64,000 nucleotides of DNA from Dromiciops gliroides (GCF_019393635.1 NC_057866.1:10178223-10242222), one strand, 5' to 3'. Shown: positions 1 to 12,551, counted from the stretch's first letter. Numbers and translations: made by a program. The notes: a model not told the origin generated them from the sequence alone.

Positions 1-52
1 GGGGCTGCCCTTGGGGTGGGTCAAGGGGTCAATCCAGGAGCTGGGTGAGGGG

Positions 53-3000
53 TCATTCTGAAGTGAAGATGCGGCTGGAGATGTCGTCCAGAAGCCAGTC
101 AACCCCCAACAGCAGGTTTTCTCCGGTCACTGCACTGCAGCCCTGGATGCACCAGTGGTGACTGCGGATGGCATCTAACTCCAGGATCTGAGGGAAGGAC
201 AGCAGCCCTCAGAGAGCAGCCCCACAAACCCTCAGGGGTCCCATCCAGCCACCTCAAGGCCTCCACTCACCTCTCGAATAGCATTGGAAGACAGAGCCCC
301 AGGGAGGTCCTGCTTGTTGGCAAAAATCAGGAGAGTGGCTCCTGCCAGGCGCTAAGAGGAAAAGAAAGGTGTCGGTAGGGTTGAGAAGCGACCTGGGGGC
401 TCTGAGCCAGCCTGCCCACTCTGAGCCCTCTGGGCACTGTCCAGGGGCTATCATCTAAGGGCAGTATGAGGGAGGTGGGGGGGAAAGGGCCACAAATAGG
501 GTTGTGTATGCATATGAATAACACACAGTGGGATATGATGCCACAAAAGTCCACAGGAAACATCTGCCTGGTCTTGGAGAAAATCGCCAGACTAGACATC
601 TTAGAGGGGCCAGCTTCTCTGCTGTGGTTCCTCCCTGGCTGTCGCCTGGTGCCCAGTTCCCACCTACTTCTCTAGCCTTCTGTCATGTGACTCCCTCTTG
701 GGCTCCCCAATCCACTCTCTTCCATTTCTGGCCATGTGTCCTCTTCATTCCATGGCCTTCTGTTAGAACCTCTGTGTCAGGTCCTGCCCAAGTAGACTGA
801 AAGCTCTCTGAGGACGTTCTCCTATCTTTTCTATCTTCAGTGCCTGGTACACAGCAGGAAATAAATGTTTGTTGATTCTGGCTAACTTTGATGGATGATC
901 TTTTTTCAACCAAACTCTTGTGGTTTATCCTTTGTTATCCAAGAGGACTGATGACATCCGGGTGATGTCATTAAGTGCAAGGAATTGGATTTAAATGAGG
1001 CAGGGCTGTGCGAGGTCACCAACCTCACTCTCTCCTCCAGAGACATATGGGCCCAGTGGCAAGATACACATCAGGATGACTGGAGATGGCCTCCTGTTTG
1101 AGGCAGTCAGGGTTAAATGACTCGCCCAGGTCACACAGCTAGTGTCTGAAGTGAGATTTGAACTCAGCTCCTCCCAACTTCAGGGCCAGTGATCTACCAC
1201 ACTGTGCCACCCAGCTGCCTCAAGCAAACATTAAGCACCTACTATGTGCCAGGCATTCTGCTAGGCACTAGGGATCCAAAGACAAAAGCACAAAGTCCCT
1301 GCCCTCCAGAAGTAGAAGGGGGAAGGGAAAAGGGGAAAGAAAGGGGGGAGAGCTGATAGAAGGGAGGACAGATTGAAGGAGGCAGTAGTCAGAAGCAAAA
1401 CACTGGTGAGGAGGGACAGGGTGAAAGGAGAGAGAAAAGTATAAATGGGGAAAAATAGGATGGAGGGAAATATACAGTTAGTAATCATAACTGTGAACAT
1501 GAATGGGATGAACTATCTCATACAATGGAAGTAGATAGTAGAGTGGATCAAAAACCAGAATCCTAAAATATGTTGTTTACAAGAAACACACTTGAAGCAC
1601 AGAGACACACACAGAGTTAAAGGTAAGGGGCTGAAACAGAATCTATTATGCTTCAGCTAAAGAAAAAAAAGCAGAGGTAGCAATCCTGACCTCAGACAAA
1701 GCAAAAGCAAAACCAGATCTAGTTAAAAGAGATAAAGAAGAAAACTACATCTTGTAGACCAGGGCTTCGTAAACTTTTTCCACTTGTATACCCTTTTCAC
1801 CCCCCAAATTTTTGTGACCCCAGGTATATAGGTATATAAAATAGATATACATAACCTTTTACTGTTGCCAAATTTTTTAAGATCCCAATAGTCAGTTACA
1901 TAATCCCATGACCCACAGTTTAAGACGTTAGGCCACAGACAATGAAGTAATATCAATACCAAACATATGTGCACCGATTGTTATAGTATTCAAATTCTTT
2001 GAAGAGAAGTGACTTACAGGAAGAAATAGACAGTAAAACTATAACTACTGGGGTCCTCAACCTCCCCCTCTCAGAACTAGATAAATCTAACTACAAAATA
2101 AAGAAGGAAGTTAAAAATGATAGACCTCTGAAGAAAATTGAATGGGGATAGAAAGAAATACACCTTTTTCTCAGTGGTACACAGCACCTACACAAAAACT
2201 GAACATATATTAGGGCATTAAAAACATCATAATCAAATGCAAAAGGGCAGAAATATTAAATGCATCCTTTTCAGATCATGATGCAATAAAAGTTACATGT
2301 AATAAAGGGCCCATGGAAACCAAGATTAAAAACTAATTGGAAACTAAATAATCTAATCCCAAAGAATGAGTCGGGCAAACAACAAATCATAGAAACAATC
2401 ATTTCATCCATGAGAATGGCAATAATGAAACAACATACCAAAATCTATGGGTTGAATTCAAAGCAATACTGAGGGGAAATTTTATATCTCTAAATGCTTA
2501 TGTGAATAAAATAAACAGCAGATTAATTAATTGGGAATTCAACTTAAAAAGCTAGAAAAACCTCAATTAAATACCAAATTAAAAATTCTGAAAATCAAAG
2601 GACACATTAATAAAATTGAAAGAGAGAACACTATTGAACAAATAAATAAAACTAAGAGCTGGTTTTATGAAAAAAAAATCAAATAAACCTTTGGTTAATT
2701 TGATTTAAAACAAGAAAGAGGAAAACTAAGACAAACCCAAGGAACTATATGAACCCAACTACAAAACACTTTTCACATGAATAAAGTCATATCTAAACAA
2801 TTGGAAAATATAAATTGCTTATGGGTAGGCTGAGCTAATACAATAAAAATGACAATTCTAAATTAATTTACTTATTCAATGCCATACCAATCAAACCACC
2901 AATTATTTTATAGAACTAGAAAAAAATAACAAAATTCATCTGGAAGAACAAAAGTTCAAGAATATCAAGGGAATTAATGAAACGAAATGCAAAGGAAGGT

Positions 3001-6000
3001 GGTTTAGCCATACCATATCTAAAACTATATTATAAAATGGCAATCATTAAAACTATTTGTTACTGGGGCAGCTAGGTGGCGCAGTAGATAGAGCACCAGC
3101 CCTGGAGTCAGGAGGACCCGAGTTCAAATCTGACCTCAGACGCTTGACACTTACTAGCTGTGTGACCCTGGGCAAGTCACTTAACCCCAATTGCCTCACC
3201 AAAAAGAAAACAAAAAACTATTTGTTACTGGCTAAGAAATAGAGTGGTGGATCAATGGAATAGGTTAAGTACACAAGACACAATACTAGATGACTATAGT
3301 AATCTACTATTTGATAAACCCCAAAACTACAGCTTCTGGATAAGAACTCACTATTTGACAAAAACTGCTGGGAAAACAGGAAAATAGTATGGCAGAAATG
3401 AGGCATCTCATCTGACATCTCATACCATAAACCAAACTAAGGTCAAAATGGGTCCATGATTTAGAGATAAAGGGTGATACCATAGGCAAATCAGAAAAGG
3501 AAGGAATAGTTTATTTGTCAGATCTATGGAGAGGGGAAGAATTTATGACCAAAGATGAGACAGAGAAAGAACAATGCAGGGTGGATTATTTTGACTACAT
3601 TAAATACAAATAAAACCAATGCAACCAAGATTAGAAGGAAAGCAGAAAGCTGGGAATTAATTTTTACAGTCAGTGCTTCTGATAAAGGCTTCATTTCTCA
3701 AATATTCAGAGAACTGAGTCAAATTTATGAGAATACAAGTCATTCCCCAACTGTTAAATGATCAAAGGATATGAACAGGCAGTTTTCAGATGAAGAAATT
3801 AGAGCTATCAATAGTCATGTGAAAAAAGTTCTCGATAATTATTGATTAGAAAAATGCAAATTAAAACAGCTCTGAGGTACTACCTCACACCTATCAGATT
3901 GGCTAATATGACAGAAAAGGAAAATGATAAATGTTGGAGAAGATATGGGAAAATTGGAACACTAATGCATTGTTGGTGGAGTTATGAACTGATCCAACCA
4001 TTCTAGAGGGCAATTTGGAACTATGCCCAAAAGGCATAGAATTGGAAAAATTGGAAGTTGAGGGGATGCCCATCAACTGGGGAATGACTGAACAAGTTGT
4101 GGTATATGAGTATAATGGAATATTATTGTGCTGTAAGAAATGATGAGCAGGCAGATTTCAGAAAAACCTGGAAAGATTTAAATGAACTGATACTGACTGA
4201 ATTGAGCAGAACCAAGAGAACATTGTACACAGTAACAGCTACACTGTGTGATGATCAGCGGTGGTAGACTTAACTCTTCTCAGTAATACAATGATCCAAG
4301 ACAATGCCAGAAGACTCATGATGGAAAATGCTCTCACATCCAGAGAAAGAGCTAATCTGAATGCACATCGAAGCAGACTATTTTCACTGTTTCTTCTTTC
4401 TTGTGGTTTTCCCCTTTGTTCTGATTCTTCTTGCACAACATGACTAATATGTTAATATGTTTAACATGGTCATACATGTATAACCTCTATCAGATTGCCT
4501 GCTGCCTTGGGGCCGGGAGAGAGAAAACTTTGGAAGTCAAAATCTTACAAAAATGAATGTCAAGAACTATCATCAGGGGCCGCTAGGTGGCGCAGTGGAT
4601 AGAGCACTGGTCCTGGAGTCAGGAGGACCTGGGTTCAAATCCGACCTCAGACACTTAACACTTACTAGCTGTGTGACCCTGGGCAAGTCACTTAACCCCA
4701 ATTGCCTCACTAAAAAAAAAAAAAACTATCATCACATGTGATTAGAAAAAAAAAATACTATGAAGTGGAGGAGGAGGGGAAGAGTTTTCTCTGTGCCTCA
4801 GTGGGAAGACAGCACTGAATGAACTCTAGCTCCTCAGGTGAGTGGTCTTCATTCCAAGGCAATTCTCCAGTTCTCCCTGGTCCCCAGCCACCCCGCTCCC
4901 CCCAGGCCCTGCCCACCTCCTCCACCAGGAGGCTTTCCAGCTCCCGCCGGCAGTCCTGCATGCGCTGCTGGTCAGCGCTGTCCACCACCCAGATGAGGCC
5001 ATCCGTGCTCTCAAAGTAGTTCCGCCAATAGGAGCGCAGGGACTTCTGGCCGCCCACATCCCAGATATTCAGCTTGAACCTGAGCAGGGAGGGGGGAAAG
5101 GATGGTTGGGTCAGGCCGAGCCCCGCGCCCAGATGGGTCCGCCAGATGGTGGGGCCGGTGCCTCCCTCACCCGCGGTGCTCCAGGGTCTTAATGTTGAAG
5201 CCCAGCGTGGGCGAGATGGTGTCAATGTCCTCCCCATTGAACTTCTTCAGGATTGTGGTCTTCCCCGCGTTGTCCAGACCGCTGGGGTGGGCTGGGGTTA
5301 AGGACGCAGTGACCCTTCTGGAGGCACAACCCAGCCAACCTCAGGGGTGGGAAGTGACTCGCGCGAGGTCACTCGGTAAGACCCTACAGAAACGGGCCCC
5401 TGGGATGAAGGGATTCCATCGATTCCACTCACACAGGCTGACCACCTACTGTGCCTTGGGCAGTAGGGGCACCGAGAGGAAAGAAACAAACAACACTCGC
5501 CGGGGACACAGAGAAAGGCAAATGCCACCCCTGCCCCGGGTGATGCCCCAGGCCAAGGGGGGAGACCACATGAAGACCCCTGGAGACGCTAGGATTCGGG
5601 CCAACTGCTGCACCGGCTCTCCCGAATCTCGGACCCTCCACCTCCCGCCTCCCTGCCGGCGCACGCACGCTCCCTCCCGTGCTCCCGGGGCAGTTGGCCC
5701 AAGGCACTACATTGGGGTCATTTGGTTTAAGCCCCTACAGCCAGCGCGCGCGCGCGCACACACCCACACCCACACCCACACCCACACACCCACACACACA
5801 CACACACACCCACACCCACACCCACACCCACACACACACACCCACACACACACCCACACCCACACACCCCATTTTGGTGCTCTTTGGTATGGACCAATCC
5901 CCACCCCACCCCGACCCCCAAAGGCTATTGGTCGCTGCCGGCCACGTAACCCACGCAGAGCACTTGGTACGGCGCGGCCCGGCCCAAAGAGGCGCGTCTT

Positions 6001-6169
6001 CCCTCCCCCTCCCTTCCCCCTCCCCGCGGGGAGAGCGTAGTAGCGCCTGCTCGCGCCTGTCCCGCGCCCCCGGCCACCCGCGGGTTCCGTGAGTTGGAGG
6101 ATACAGCATGAGGAGCCGCAACTCCCGCTCCTTCTGTTTCATCTTCTTCAGGATGGTCAGGAGCCCCAT
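53..6169 (-). CDS. ARL2: ARL2, ADP-ribosylation factor-like GTPase 2 (complete, 5 exons)
   Basis: Coding exons on the minus strand: 6105-6169, 5171-5281, 4917-5079, 271-351, 53-187. They join in phase to 184 codons, the length I recall for mammalian ARL2. Visible: N-terminus [18 protein letters not shown]-loop GLDNAGKT, switch I around ISPTLGFN, switch II DVGGQ, guanine-specificity NKQD and a CSA motif; the end is SSRIFTSE. In the family, ARL2 is a small cytosolic and mitochondrial GTPase that works with tubulin cofactor D in tubulin folding and releases cargo from PDE6D/BART-type carriers. The start codon lies in a CpG island, as expected for a housekeeping gene. Intron 3 (352-4916) carries an old L1 with a hAT element and two SINEs inside it. 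All junctions are GT/AG. The 3' UTR runs off the left edge. I see no damage; identity is very secure. Confidence 0.97.
690..885 (+). repeat. L2 LINE 3' end
   Basis: The text from 'ctgaaagctctctgagga' to 'aataaatgtttgttgattc' matches the L2 3' end as I know it. It is an old, diverged insertion just upstream (in gene sense) of ARL2 exon 4. Confidence 0.7.
915..1222 (-). repeat. Long-form tRNA-derived marsupial SINE
   Basis: The right part (about 1110-1222) is the tRNA-like head in reverse, ending 'gccacccagctgcctc'. The left part carries the long 3' body ('gatgacatccgggtgatgtc') also seen at 30625-30810. It is more diverged than the short-form copies. Confidence 0.75.
1757..1935. mobile_element. 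Non-autonomous hAT (Charlie/MER5-like) element inside the L1
   Basis: Begins 'cagggcttcgtaaacttttt' and ends 'gacccacagtttaagac', which are near-inverted copies of each other, with GTGACCCC-rich interior text typical of MER5/Charlie-type elements. It interrupts L1 sequence that resumes with 'acagacaatgaagtaat'. I could not define a clean 8-bp target duplication. Confidence 0.7.
3066..3215 (+). repeat. tRNA-derived marsupial SINE (short form)
   Basis: Full-length head-to-A-tail copy within the L1. The 15-base direct repeat AACTATTTGTTACTG flanks it at 3051-3065 and 3216-3230. L1-type retrotransposition is implied. Confidence 0.95.
4576..4723 (+). repeat. tRNA-derived marsupial SINE (short form)
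   Basis: Inserted in the 3' end of the L1. Target duplication AACTATCATCA lies at 4565-4575 and 4724-4734. Confidence 0.95.
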
Positions 6170-6660
6170 GGTCCCTGCCTCCCCTCCCCGCCGCTGCGCC
6201 TTCCTAGTCCGGGACCCCGTTCCCCCTCTTATTGGCTAGCGCGCCCGTTAGCCGCAATCCGATTGGCCCGGCCCTCCCTTAGGCCCACCCCTTCTCGCTG
6301 GAGCCGGCGGCTGGAGAAGGCACCGCCCGGCGGGAGCCGAGCGAGGGCGGAGCTACGGCGGGCGGCTGGTCCCAAACCAGCCCGCCTCCGCCGCTTAACC
6401 CCTGGTGTAGACCCCTGCCGAGTCTGGGCCTCGGGCCTGGAGGGCACTCACGTGGTCCAAACTCCAGATTCGCATTGCACACATTTACCTAATGATGGGG
6501 CGGTGGAAGCCGGCTAGACAGGACAGGGGGTTGGCACTGAGCTGGGTTCAAGTGCGGACTCTGACCGTCACTTTGCTCGTTTGTGAGACGGGCGTCTTGG
6601 GGCTGGCCCTGCCCCGGCTCCGGGGACGGGGGTCGGCCTAGTCCTCGCCGACCGGTGGGT
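5640..6660. promoter_or_regulatory. CpG island at the ARL2 promoter and first exon
   Basis: GC-rich sequence with many CpG dinucleotides surrounds ARL2 exon 1, including runs such as GCGCGCGCGC near 5746. I see no TATA box near 6175-6300. This is the usual housekeeping promoter layout; the transcription start is inferred to lie in about 6170-6400 on the minus strand. Confidence 0.75.
5750..5872. repeat. (CA)n / (CCCACA)n simple repeat in ARL2 intron 1
   Basis: A run of CACACA and CCCACACCCACA units on the plus strand. The ARL2 RNA strand reads as repeated GGGTGTGGGTGT, about 230 nt downstream of the exon 1 donor. Confidence 0.95.
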
Positions 6661-7105
6661 GGGCTGCCCTCCCTCCTCAAATGACTTCGAGGAAGCCAAG
6701 AGTCCAGGGCTCGGGAGAAGGAAACATACAAAGACCTCATTTCCCATGAAGCTCAGGGAGATTTTTTTTCTTTTGGACTACATTCCCCAGAAGGCTGAGG
6801 TCGGGCCACGGGGTGGTGACTCTCTGGCAAGTCTACAAGCAGTCATTAAGCACCTGCTGTGTGCCGGGCCCAAGTCCTGGGGACACAAAAAGGCAAAAGA
6901 CAGTGCCAGCCCTCAAGGACAACTGGAGATGGCCCAGGATGCATTGGATGACTTTGGCCTTTCTAAATTCAGGTCTACCTTGCTGGCACCTCACTAGTGA
7001 CCCTATAAGGGATTATATTTACTGTTTATTGGGTGGAGTGGAGAGGAAGGAGGAGGAATAGAAAATGATTTTAGGGCTTGATCTCATGATTTACATTGTT
7101 TTTAT

Positions 7106-7256
7106 TTGTTTTTTTTTTTTAGTGAGGCAATTGGGATTAAGTGACTTGCCTAGGGTCACACAGCTAGTAAGTGTTAAGTGTCTGAGGCTGGATTTGAACT
7201 CAGGTCCTCCTGACTCCAGGGCCGGTGCTCTATCCACTGCGCCATCTAGCTGCCCC
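7106..7256 (-). repeat. tRNA-derived marsupial SINE (short form)
   Basis: Reverse-orientation copy starting with a T run and ending 'gcgccatctagctgcccc'. It is flanked by TACATTGTTTTTA on both sides. Confidence 0.95.
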
Positions 7257-7552
7257 TACATTGTTTTTAAACCATCAAATATTATGCTATTGAACTTATG
7301 GCTGTTTTGTTGTCTGTGACTAAAGAGTGTCCCACTGGTTGGGGCTCAGATCCTAATTTGCACCACCCAGAGGAACTCCTCTACGCTTTCCCTTGTGAGG
7401 AAATAATGGGATTTGGCAGATACTCAAAGGCTTACCTGGAAATTAATCTAAACTGATCGAATTAAGTGAGACTGATTGATTTTGCTGATTAGCCTGCTTA
7501 TAGTTAATTAGATTGTAAGCACACCTGGCCTGCCCTTAAGAAGGTATTGTTC

Positions 7553-7705
7553 GGGGGCAGCTAGGTGGAGCAGTGGATAAAGCACCGGCCCTGGATTCAG
7601 GAGTACCTGAGTTCAAATCCGGCCTCAGACACTTACTAGCTGTGTGACCCTGGGCAAGTCACTTAACCCCCATTGCCCTGCTAAAATAAAAAAAAAAAAT
7701 CACAT
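7553..7705 (+). repeat. tRNA-derived marsupial SINE (short form)
   Basis: Complete copy with the 'ttgccctgctaaaa' 3' variant. AAGAAGGTATTGTTC flanks both ends. Confidence 0.95.
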
Positions 7706-8174
7706 CTTCTACAAGAAGGTATTGTTCTCAGAAGCTAAGGACTTTGAACTCAACTTGAGACCACCTTCAAGTCCAGTGAACCCTTGGATTCGGATGATGC
7801 CTGCCAATCAGCTTGAAGCAGTGTGTAAGGAGCGCTTCTGCTCCGGACCTATAAAAAGCTTCCACACTCAGTTTGAAGAGAGTTCATGGTTGAAGCAGGC
7901 TCACGGTGGAGGGCTTGAGGAAGAACCAGACCAGACTGGAACTCTAGGCTAGATAGGCCTTTTTCTTAACTCCACATGTTCTTTTTTTTTTCCTCTAATA
8001 CCTAGTATGCTTTAATAATTTTTAATGCGCAAAGACTGGTGCTAAAATGTCTAATTTAAGGCGACCACACAATTTAGATTTTAAACATCACACCCTCATA
8101 TAGCTGAGATGGAAAGAGTCAAGCTACCCATTATGGATGGCAATCTCGACATACTGACTGATCCCACATGAACC

Positions 8175-8925
8175 TGGGCTTTTGTTTTTTAATATTTTAT
8201 TTTTTCACAATTGCATGTAAAAACAACTTTTAACATTTGTTTTTTAAAATTATGAGTTCCAAATACCCCCTCCCCCCTTCCCAAGATGGTAAACAATTTG
8301 ATATAGATTCTATATATGCAATCACAGAAAAAAAATTCTACATTAGTCATGTGAACAAAACAGACAAAAAAAGTGAAAAATAGCGTGCTTTAATGTGCAT
8401 TTAGACTCCATCAGTTCTTCCTCTGGAGGTAGATAGCATTTTCCATCATAAGTCCTTTGGAATTGTCCTGGATCATTGTATTACTGAGAAGAGCTAAGTC
8501 TTTCACAGATGATCATCACACAACGTTGCTGTTACTATGTACAATGTTTTCTTGGTTCTACTCATTTCACTTTGCATCAGCTTATGTAAATCCTTCCAGG
8601 TTTTTTCTGAGAGCATCTTCCTTGTCATGTCTTATAGCACAATAGTATTTCATTACAATTATGTACCACTTATTCAGCCATTCCCCAACTGATGGGTATC
8701 TCCTCAATTTCCAATTCTTTGCCACCACAGAAAGAAATGCTATAACTATTTTTGTACATATAGGTCCTTTTTCCCCCATCTTTTTGGAATATAAACCTAG
8801 CAGTGCTATTTGCTGGATCAAAGGGTATGCACAGTTCTATAGCCCTTTGGGCCTAGTTCCAAATTGTTCTCCAGAATGGTTAGATCAGTTCACAACTCCA
8901 CCAACAGTGGGACAGAGGCCTGGGG
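8175..8925 (-). repeat. L1 LINE 3' end (ORF2 end plus 3' UTR)
   Basis: Reverse complement of the same L1 3' region seen at about 3960-4540: 'cattgtattactgagaagag' here mirrors 'ctcttctcagtaatacaatg' at 4275-4294. It starts with the L1 3' UTR text 'ttttcacaattgcatgtaaa'. 5'-truncated and broken. Confidence 0.9.
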
Positions 8926-9770
8926 GTCCCCCAGGGTTAATGGGCATGACCTTGATGAAGATGCAGCAAAGGAGATAGCGGAGGATAGGGAGCCAGGAGA
9001 GAGCTGTGCCACCAAGCCCCAGAGAGAAGAGAGGGTCCAGGAGGAGAGAGGGCTGCAGAGGTCAAGGATGCCAAGGACTGAGAAAAGGCCACTGGATCTG
9101 GCAATTAAGAGATGGTCGCTGACTCTGGCGGCTGCCGCTAAAACTCCATCTTCTACTGGATATCTCTCATCTGTTAATAATTTCCTATTTATCCTGCCTA
9201 AAGCTCCCTTTATATATGTGTGTATATATCTGTATTATATATGTGTGTGTGTGTTTGTTTGTTTGTTGTCTCCCCAGAGATTGGCAGCTCCTTGAGGGCA
9301 GGGACTATTTTTTACTCCTTTGTCTGGCACATAGTAGGTGCTTAATATATGTGGAATGATTTCAGTATAATTATGAGGTCAGAAGCCAGACTTTAGAGAG
9401 TTTAAGAAGAGAGGGCTGGAGGTAGAAACACCTATAGTAGATGCCTTCTCTAGTTTAGCCACCAAAGGGAGGAGAGATCTGGGATATCTAACCAGGATCA
9501 GTTTTTTGAGGCTGAGGGAGACCAGGATGTGTTTGTAGGCATTAGGGAAGCAGCCACAGATGGGAAGCAGGTGAGGCTGAAAGGAGGGAGCGGGAAGCGC
9601 TCTCAGTAAAACATAAGTCAAGGTGCTCAGCTGAGGGGGTGGCGGGAGGAGGGACGGAAATGTTTGGTCAGCCAGGGGTTTACAAAAAGGTTGCTTGCTG
9701 CAGTGAGGGCCTGGCTCAGGTGAAGTGACATCAATTTGTAGTGGACCCAGTGGTCTGGCTGGGGCGGGGA
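8925..9770 (-). repeat. L2/CR1-like LINE reverse-transcriptase remnant with an insertion
   Basis: Read on the minus strand, about 8925-9130 and 9365-9770 resemble L2-type reverse transcriptase (the region usually reading SGFRP then LDLSAAFDTVDH), heavily decayed. Between them lies unrelated sequence ending in a plus-strand L2 3' tail at about 9280-9365 ('ttgagggcagggactatttt'). Family assignment is from memory of abundant marsupial copies. Confidence 0.6.
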
Positions 9771-9779
9771 GTTGGGGTG

Positions 9780-10995
9780 CTGCTACTCCCAGGGCTCCTG
9801 ATAGCACTTGGTCAACAGTTGTTGCTGCTGGAGATAAGGAAGGTGGGTCCCTTCTCACAGTGATGGGGCATAGTTGGTGGCTGCAGGGGCTGGAAGCAGG
9901 TTTGGGAGTTACTGCTATTGCCAAGTCTTTGGAGCTCCAGGCTCTGGGTCTGAAGGGACGGGGTAGTCAAGGGGGTGGGGGTAGTTTGACTTGCTTCCTG
10001 TCGCCCCCTCAGGGTACCTTGCTGCAGATAGAACAGGCAGAGGAAGACTTTGTAGGAGAGAGGGAAGACCCGGGCATTCTGTGAGTGAAGGTGCGTAAGG
10101 CAGGGCAGGCTGAGGGGAGGCGCCGACTGGCTGCCCAGGGTCTGGGCCTTTGGCACACAGGGAGTCCCCCCCCCCTCACCCTGATGCGCTTTCTGACCCT
10201 CACTGAGTGGATCTGCCCTGGGAGCTTAGCTGAGAGACAAAAGAACTTAAGACAAAGTGATTTCATCAAGTTGAGGGTGAGGCTTCCCCCAAGATGACCG
10301 GAGAGGGAGCAGAAGGAATGCTGATTGGGGCACTGGGCAGTATCTTGGGGCTGATGCACTGGCACAGAGTCAGCCGCCAACAGGACCATGGGAAGGGTTT
10401 GTTCTCCTGGGCCCCAGAGGGCAGAACCAGGGGCAGTGGGCTGAGGCTACTGAAAATCAGGCTGCCCAGAGGGGAGTGGGCACAGGGCCTGGCACATAGT
10501 GGGCAACTGCCTTTAAAGGGTGGTAGTGGGGGGAGGCTCCTCCAAGCTGAGGCCTTGGGACTTTGTCAGGGACATTAGAGGAACACGTCCTTTTGGGTCA
10601 GGGCTCCACTGGTGGCTGCCAAGCTGCCTTGGGCCCTGCATATCTGTGGGTCGGTGGCTCCTCGGGGGTTGGTAGCATCTATCCAGGACGGGTAATGCTG
10701 TCCCGAGGAAAGAAGGATGGACTTCAGTCTCTCCCTCCTCAGGTGCCCTCCTCTCCTGTTCCCTCCAGGAAGCCTCTCCCAGCTCCACCCCCACCCTTGG
10801 TGCCTGGAGAGAAGCACCACACTCCTTTACTCCTTTTGTTAGAGAGGTGGGGGACTCCAGGTGTGAAATGGGGTGTTATGAGTGTCCCAGCCTCATTGCC
10901 TTAAGTGGTTTCACTTGCCTGTTTCCCTTGACACCAGGAACAAGGGAGGGAGGCAGGGCTCCCAGGGAAAAGCCTGTGATGCAGAAGCAACAGGC
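9780..10995. other. Gene-free stretch, nothing recognised
   Basis: GC-rich intergenic sequence between ARL2 and BATF2. I see no exon-like block with splice sites, no known repeat with clear ends and no tandem structure. Open frames here look like chance. Confidence 0.5.
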
Positions 10996-11014
10996 ATCCA
11001 AACATTGTTGTTGT

Positions 11015-11176
11015 TTTTAAAAATTTTTTTTTAGTTTGTGTTGAGGCAATTGGGGTTAAGTGACTTGCCCAGGGTCACACAGCTAGTAAGTATTAAGTGT
11101 CTAAGGCTGGATTTGAACTGAGGTCCTCCTGACTCCAGGGCCGGTGCTCTATCCACTGCGCCACCTAGCTGCCCCC
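11015..11176 (-). repeat. tRNA-derived marsupial SINE (short form)
   Basis: Reverse copy with poly-T start and 'cgccacctagctgccccc' end, flanked by AACATTGTT-type duplications. Confidence 0.93.
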
Positions 11177-11264
11177 AAAACATTGTTTTTCAAAAGAAAA
11201 AATATTGTGCAAGAAAAGGAACCCTATAAAATCAGTGAGGCCTAAGTGGGGAAAGCATCCCTAT

Positions 11265-11380
11265 GCCATTTGACAGATAAGGAAACTGAGGCCCAGAGTG
11301 GTCACACAGCAAGGCCCTCTGAGAGGCAGGAGGGGGCTCCCCTCTTCTGACTCCAAGTCCCCAGTTCTACCCACGACGCC
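11265..11380 (-). repeat. MIR SINE fragment
   Basis: The text 'cagataaggaaactgaggcc' followed by 'gtcacacagcaaggc' is a decayed MIR core. Confidence 0.6.
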
Positions 11381-12287
11381 AGGATGCTCCCTGAGGGCAG
11401 GCTGGGCTGGGCTTCACAGTGCCACAGAGAAGGGGCTGAGGGCTGGGGCTGGGACAGGTGCCCAGGTGGCCCCTCCTGATTGGGCCTCTCCTACCCACTG
11501 ATGCATTACAGATGACCCTGAGCATGCAGGGAAGGGCTGGGGGTGGGGGGAGGGGCAGCTCCGAGACCTATGATCAAAGGGCGATAAAGTGAGCAGGGAG
11601 GGTCCTCTGTCCCCTGCCCTACCAAGCTTCAGGAGCGGGTGGAGGGAGGTGAGGATAGGGGCAGGGCCCAGGCATCCTCAGTCCCAGCCACACCCCCACA
11701 GCCAGGTGCTTCTTTCCTGCAGTTACATCATGCTCTGGGGCCCCAAATGCAGCCCTGGTGAGTCACCAAAGTAGGCTGTTTAATCAGCCCCCTGGGAGAC
11801 AGGCAGTCCCTGTCTTCACCAAGTCTGATTTCTCCTCAGCTTCTGGGAAGATCAAACATTCAAATATGTACGTGTCTATAAAGGGGAGCTGATTCAGCTC
11901 TTCTCTGTCCGTCCCCCCCAGGAGAAGAGCCCCCTTGGGTTCACATCTGGGGCAATCAGAGATTTCAGAGGACGCTGAATGCCCCGATTTTTGTAGACAG
12001 GGAAGCCCCGCCCAGAGAGGGTCACCTAGGGAGGGTCACCCTGGGATGTCAGGATTTGAATTTGCCTCCAGCTCTGTTCCTCACATTTGTCACTGCTTCC
12101 CAATATCGGTTTAATTCTAGAATCCCTGATGAGCCTTCGGCCTCGGGGCCTCGTACCTTAGGTGCCCTTGAGCCTCAGGTGCCAGTCCCAAGCCAGGCCC
12201 TGATTCTCACCTGTCACCTCCAGAGGAGGCCCCTTGCCCCTCTCCCCCATCTCAGGCTTCCTTTTTCCAGCCAAAAATAGGGGGGAC

Positions 12288-12433
12288 CAGGGCAGGTAGG
12301 TGGTGCAGTGGATAGAGCACTGGCCCTGGAGTCAGGAGGACTTGAGTTCAAATCCGGTCTCAGCCACTTAACACTTACTAGCTGTGTGACCCTGGGCAAG
12401 TCACTTAACCCCAATTGCCTCACTTAAAAAAAA
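12288..12433 (+). repeat. tRNA-derived marsupial SINE (short form)
   Basis: Complete, slightly diverged copy ('ggcaggtaggtggtgcagtg'), flanked by ATAGGGGGGACC / ATAGAGGGGACC duplications. Confidence 0.93.
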
Positions 12434-12551
12434 AAATAGAGGGGACCGTAATTGGCTTTCACCTTTCTACAGATCTCCCCAGTCCTCTCATTTGAACCTC
12501 AGACATGCCCTGAGAGGTGGGCAGGACAGGGCAGGACCTGTCCCCAATTTC

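Larger units (their letters stand above)
1510..4757 (+). repeat. Degraded L1 LINE (ORF2 to 3' tail), antisense to ARL2
   Basis: From about 1510 the sequence follows marsupial L1 ORF2 (endonuclease and reverse transcriptase regions) to the 3' end near 4757, with many stops and several internal gaps. One readable fragment at 3555-3761 belongs to the C-terminal part of ORF2. It is 5'-truncated and inert. It is interrupted by a hAT-like element (about 1757-1935) and by two SINEs (3066-3215, 4576-4723), so it is older than both SINEs. Confidence 0.88.

Noticed and set aside
5102-6040. A 312-codon plus-strand frame with a His/Thr/Pro repeat
   Set aside because: It is antisense to ARL2 exon 2 and reads the CA repeat.
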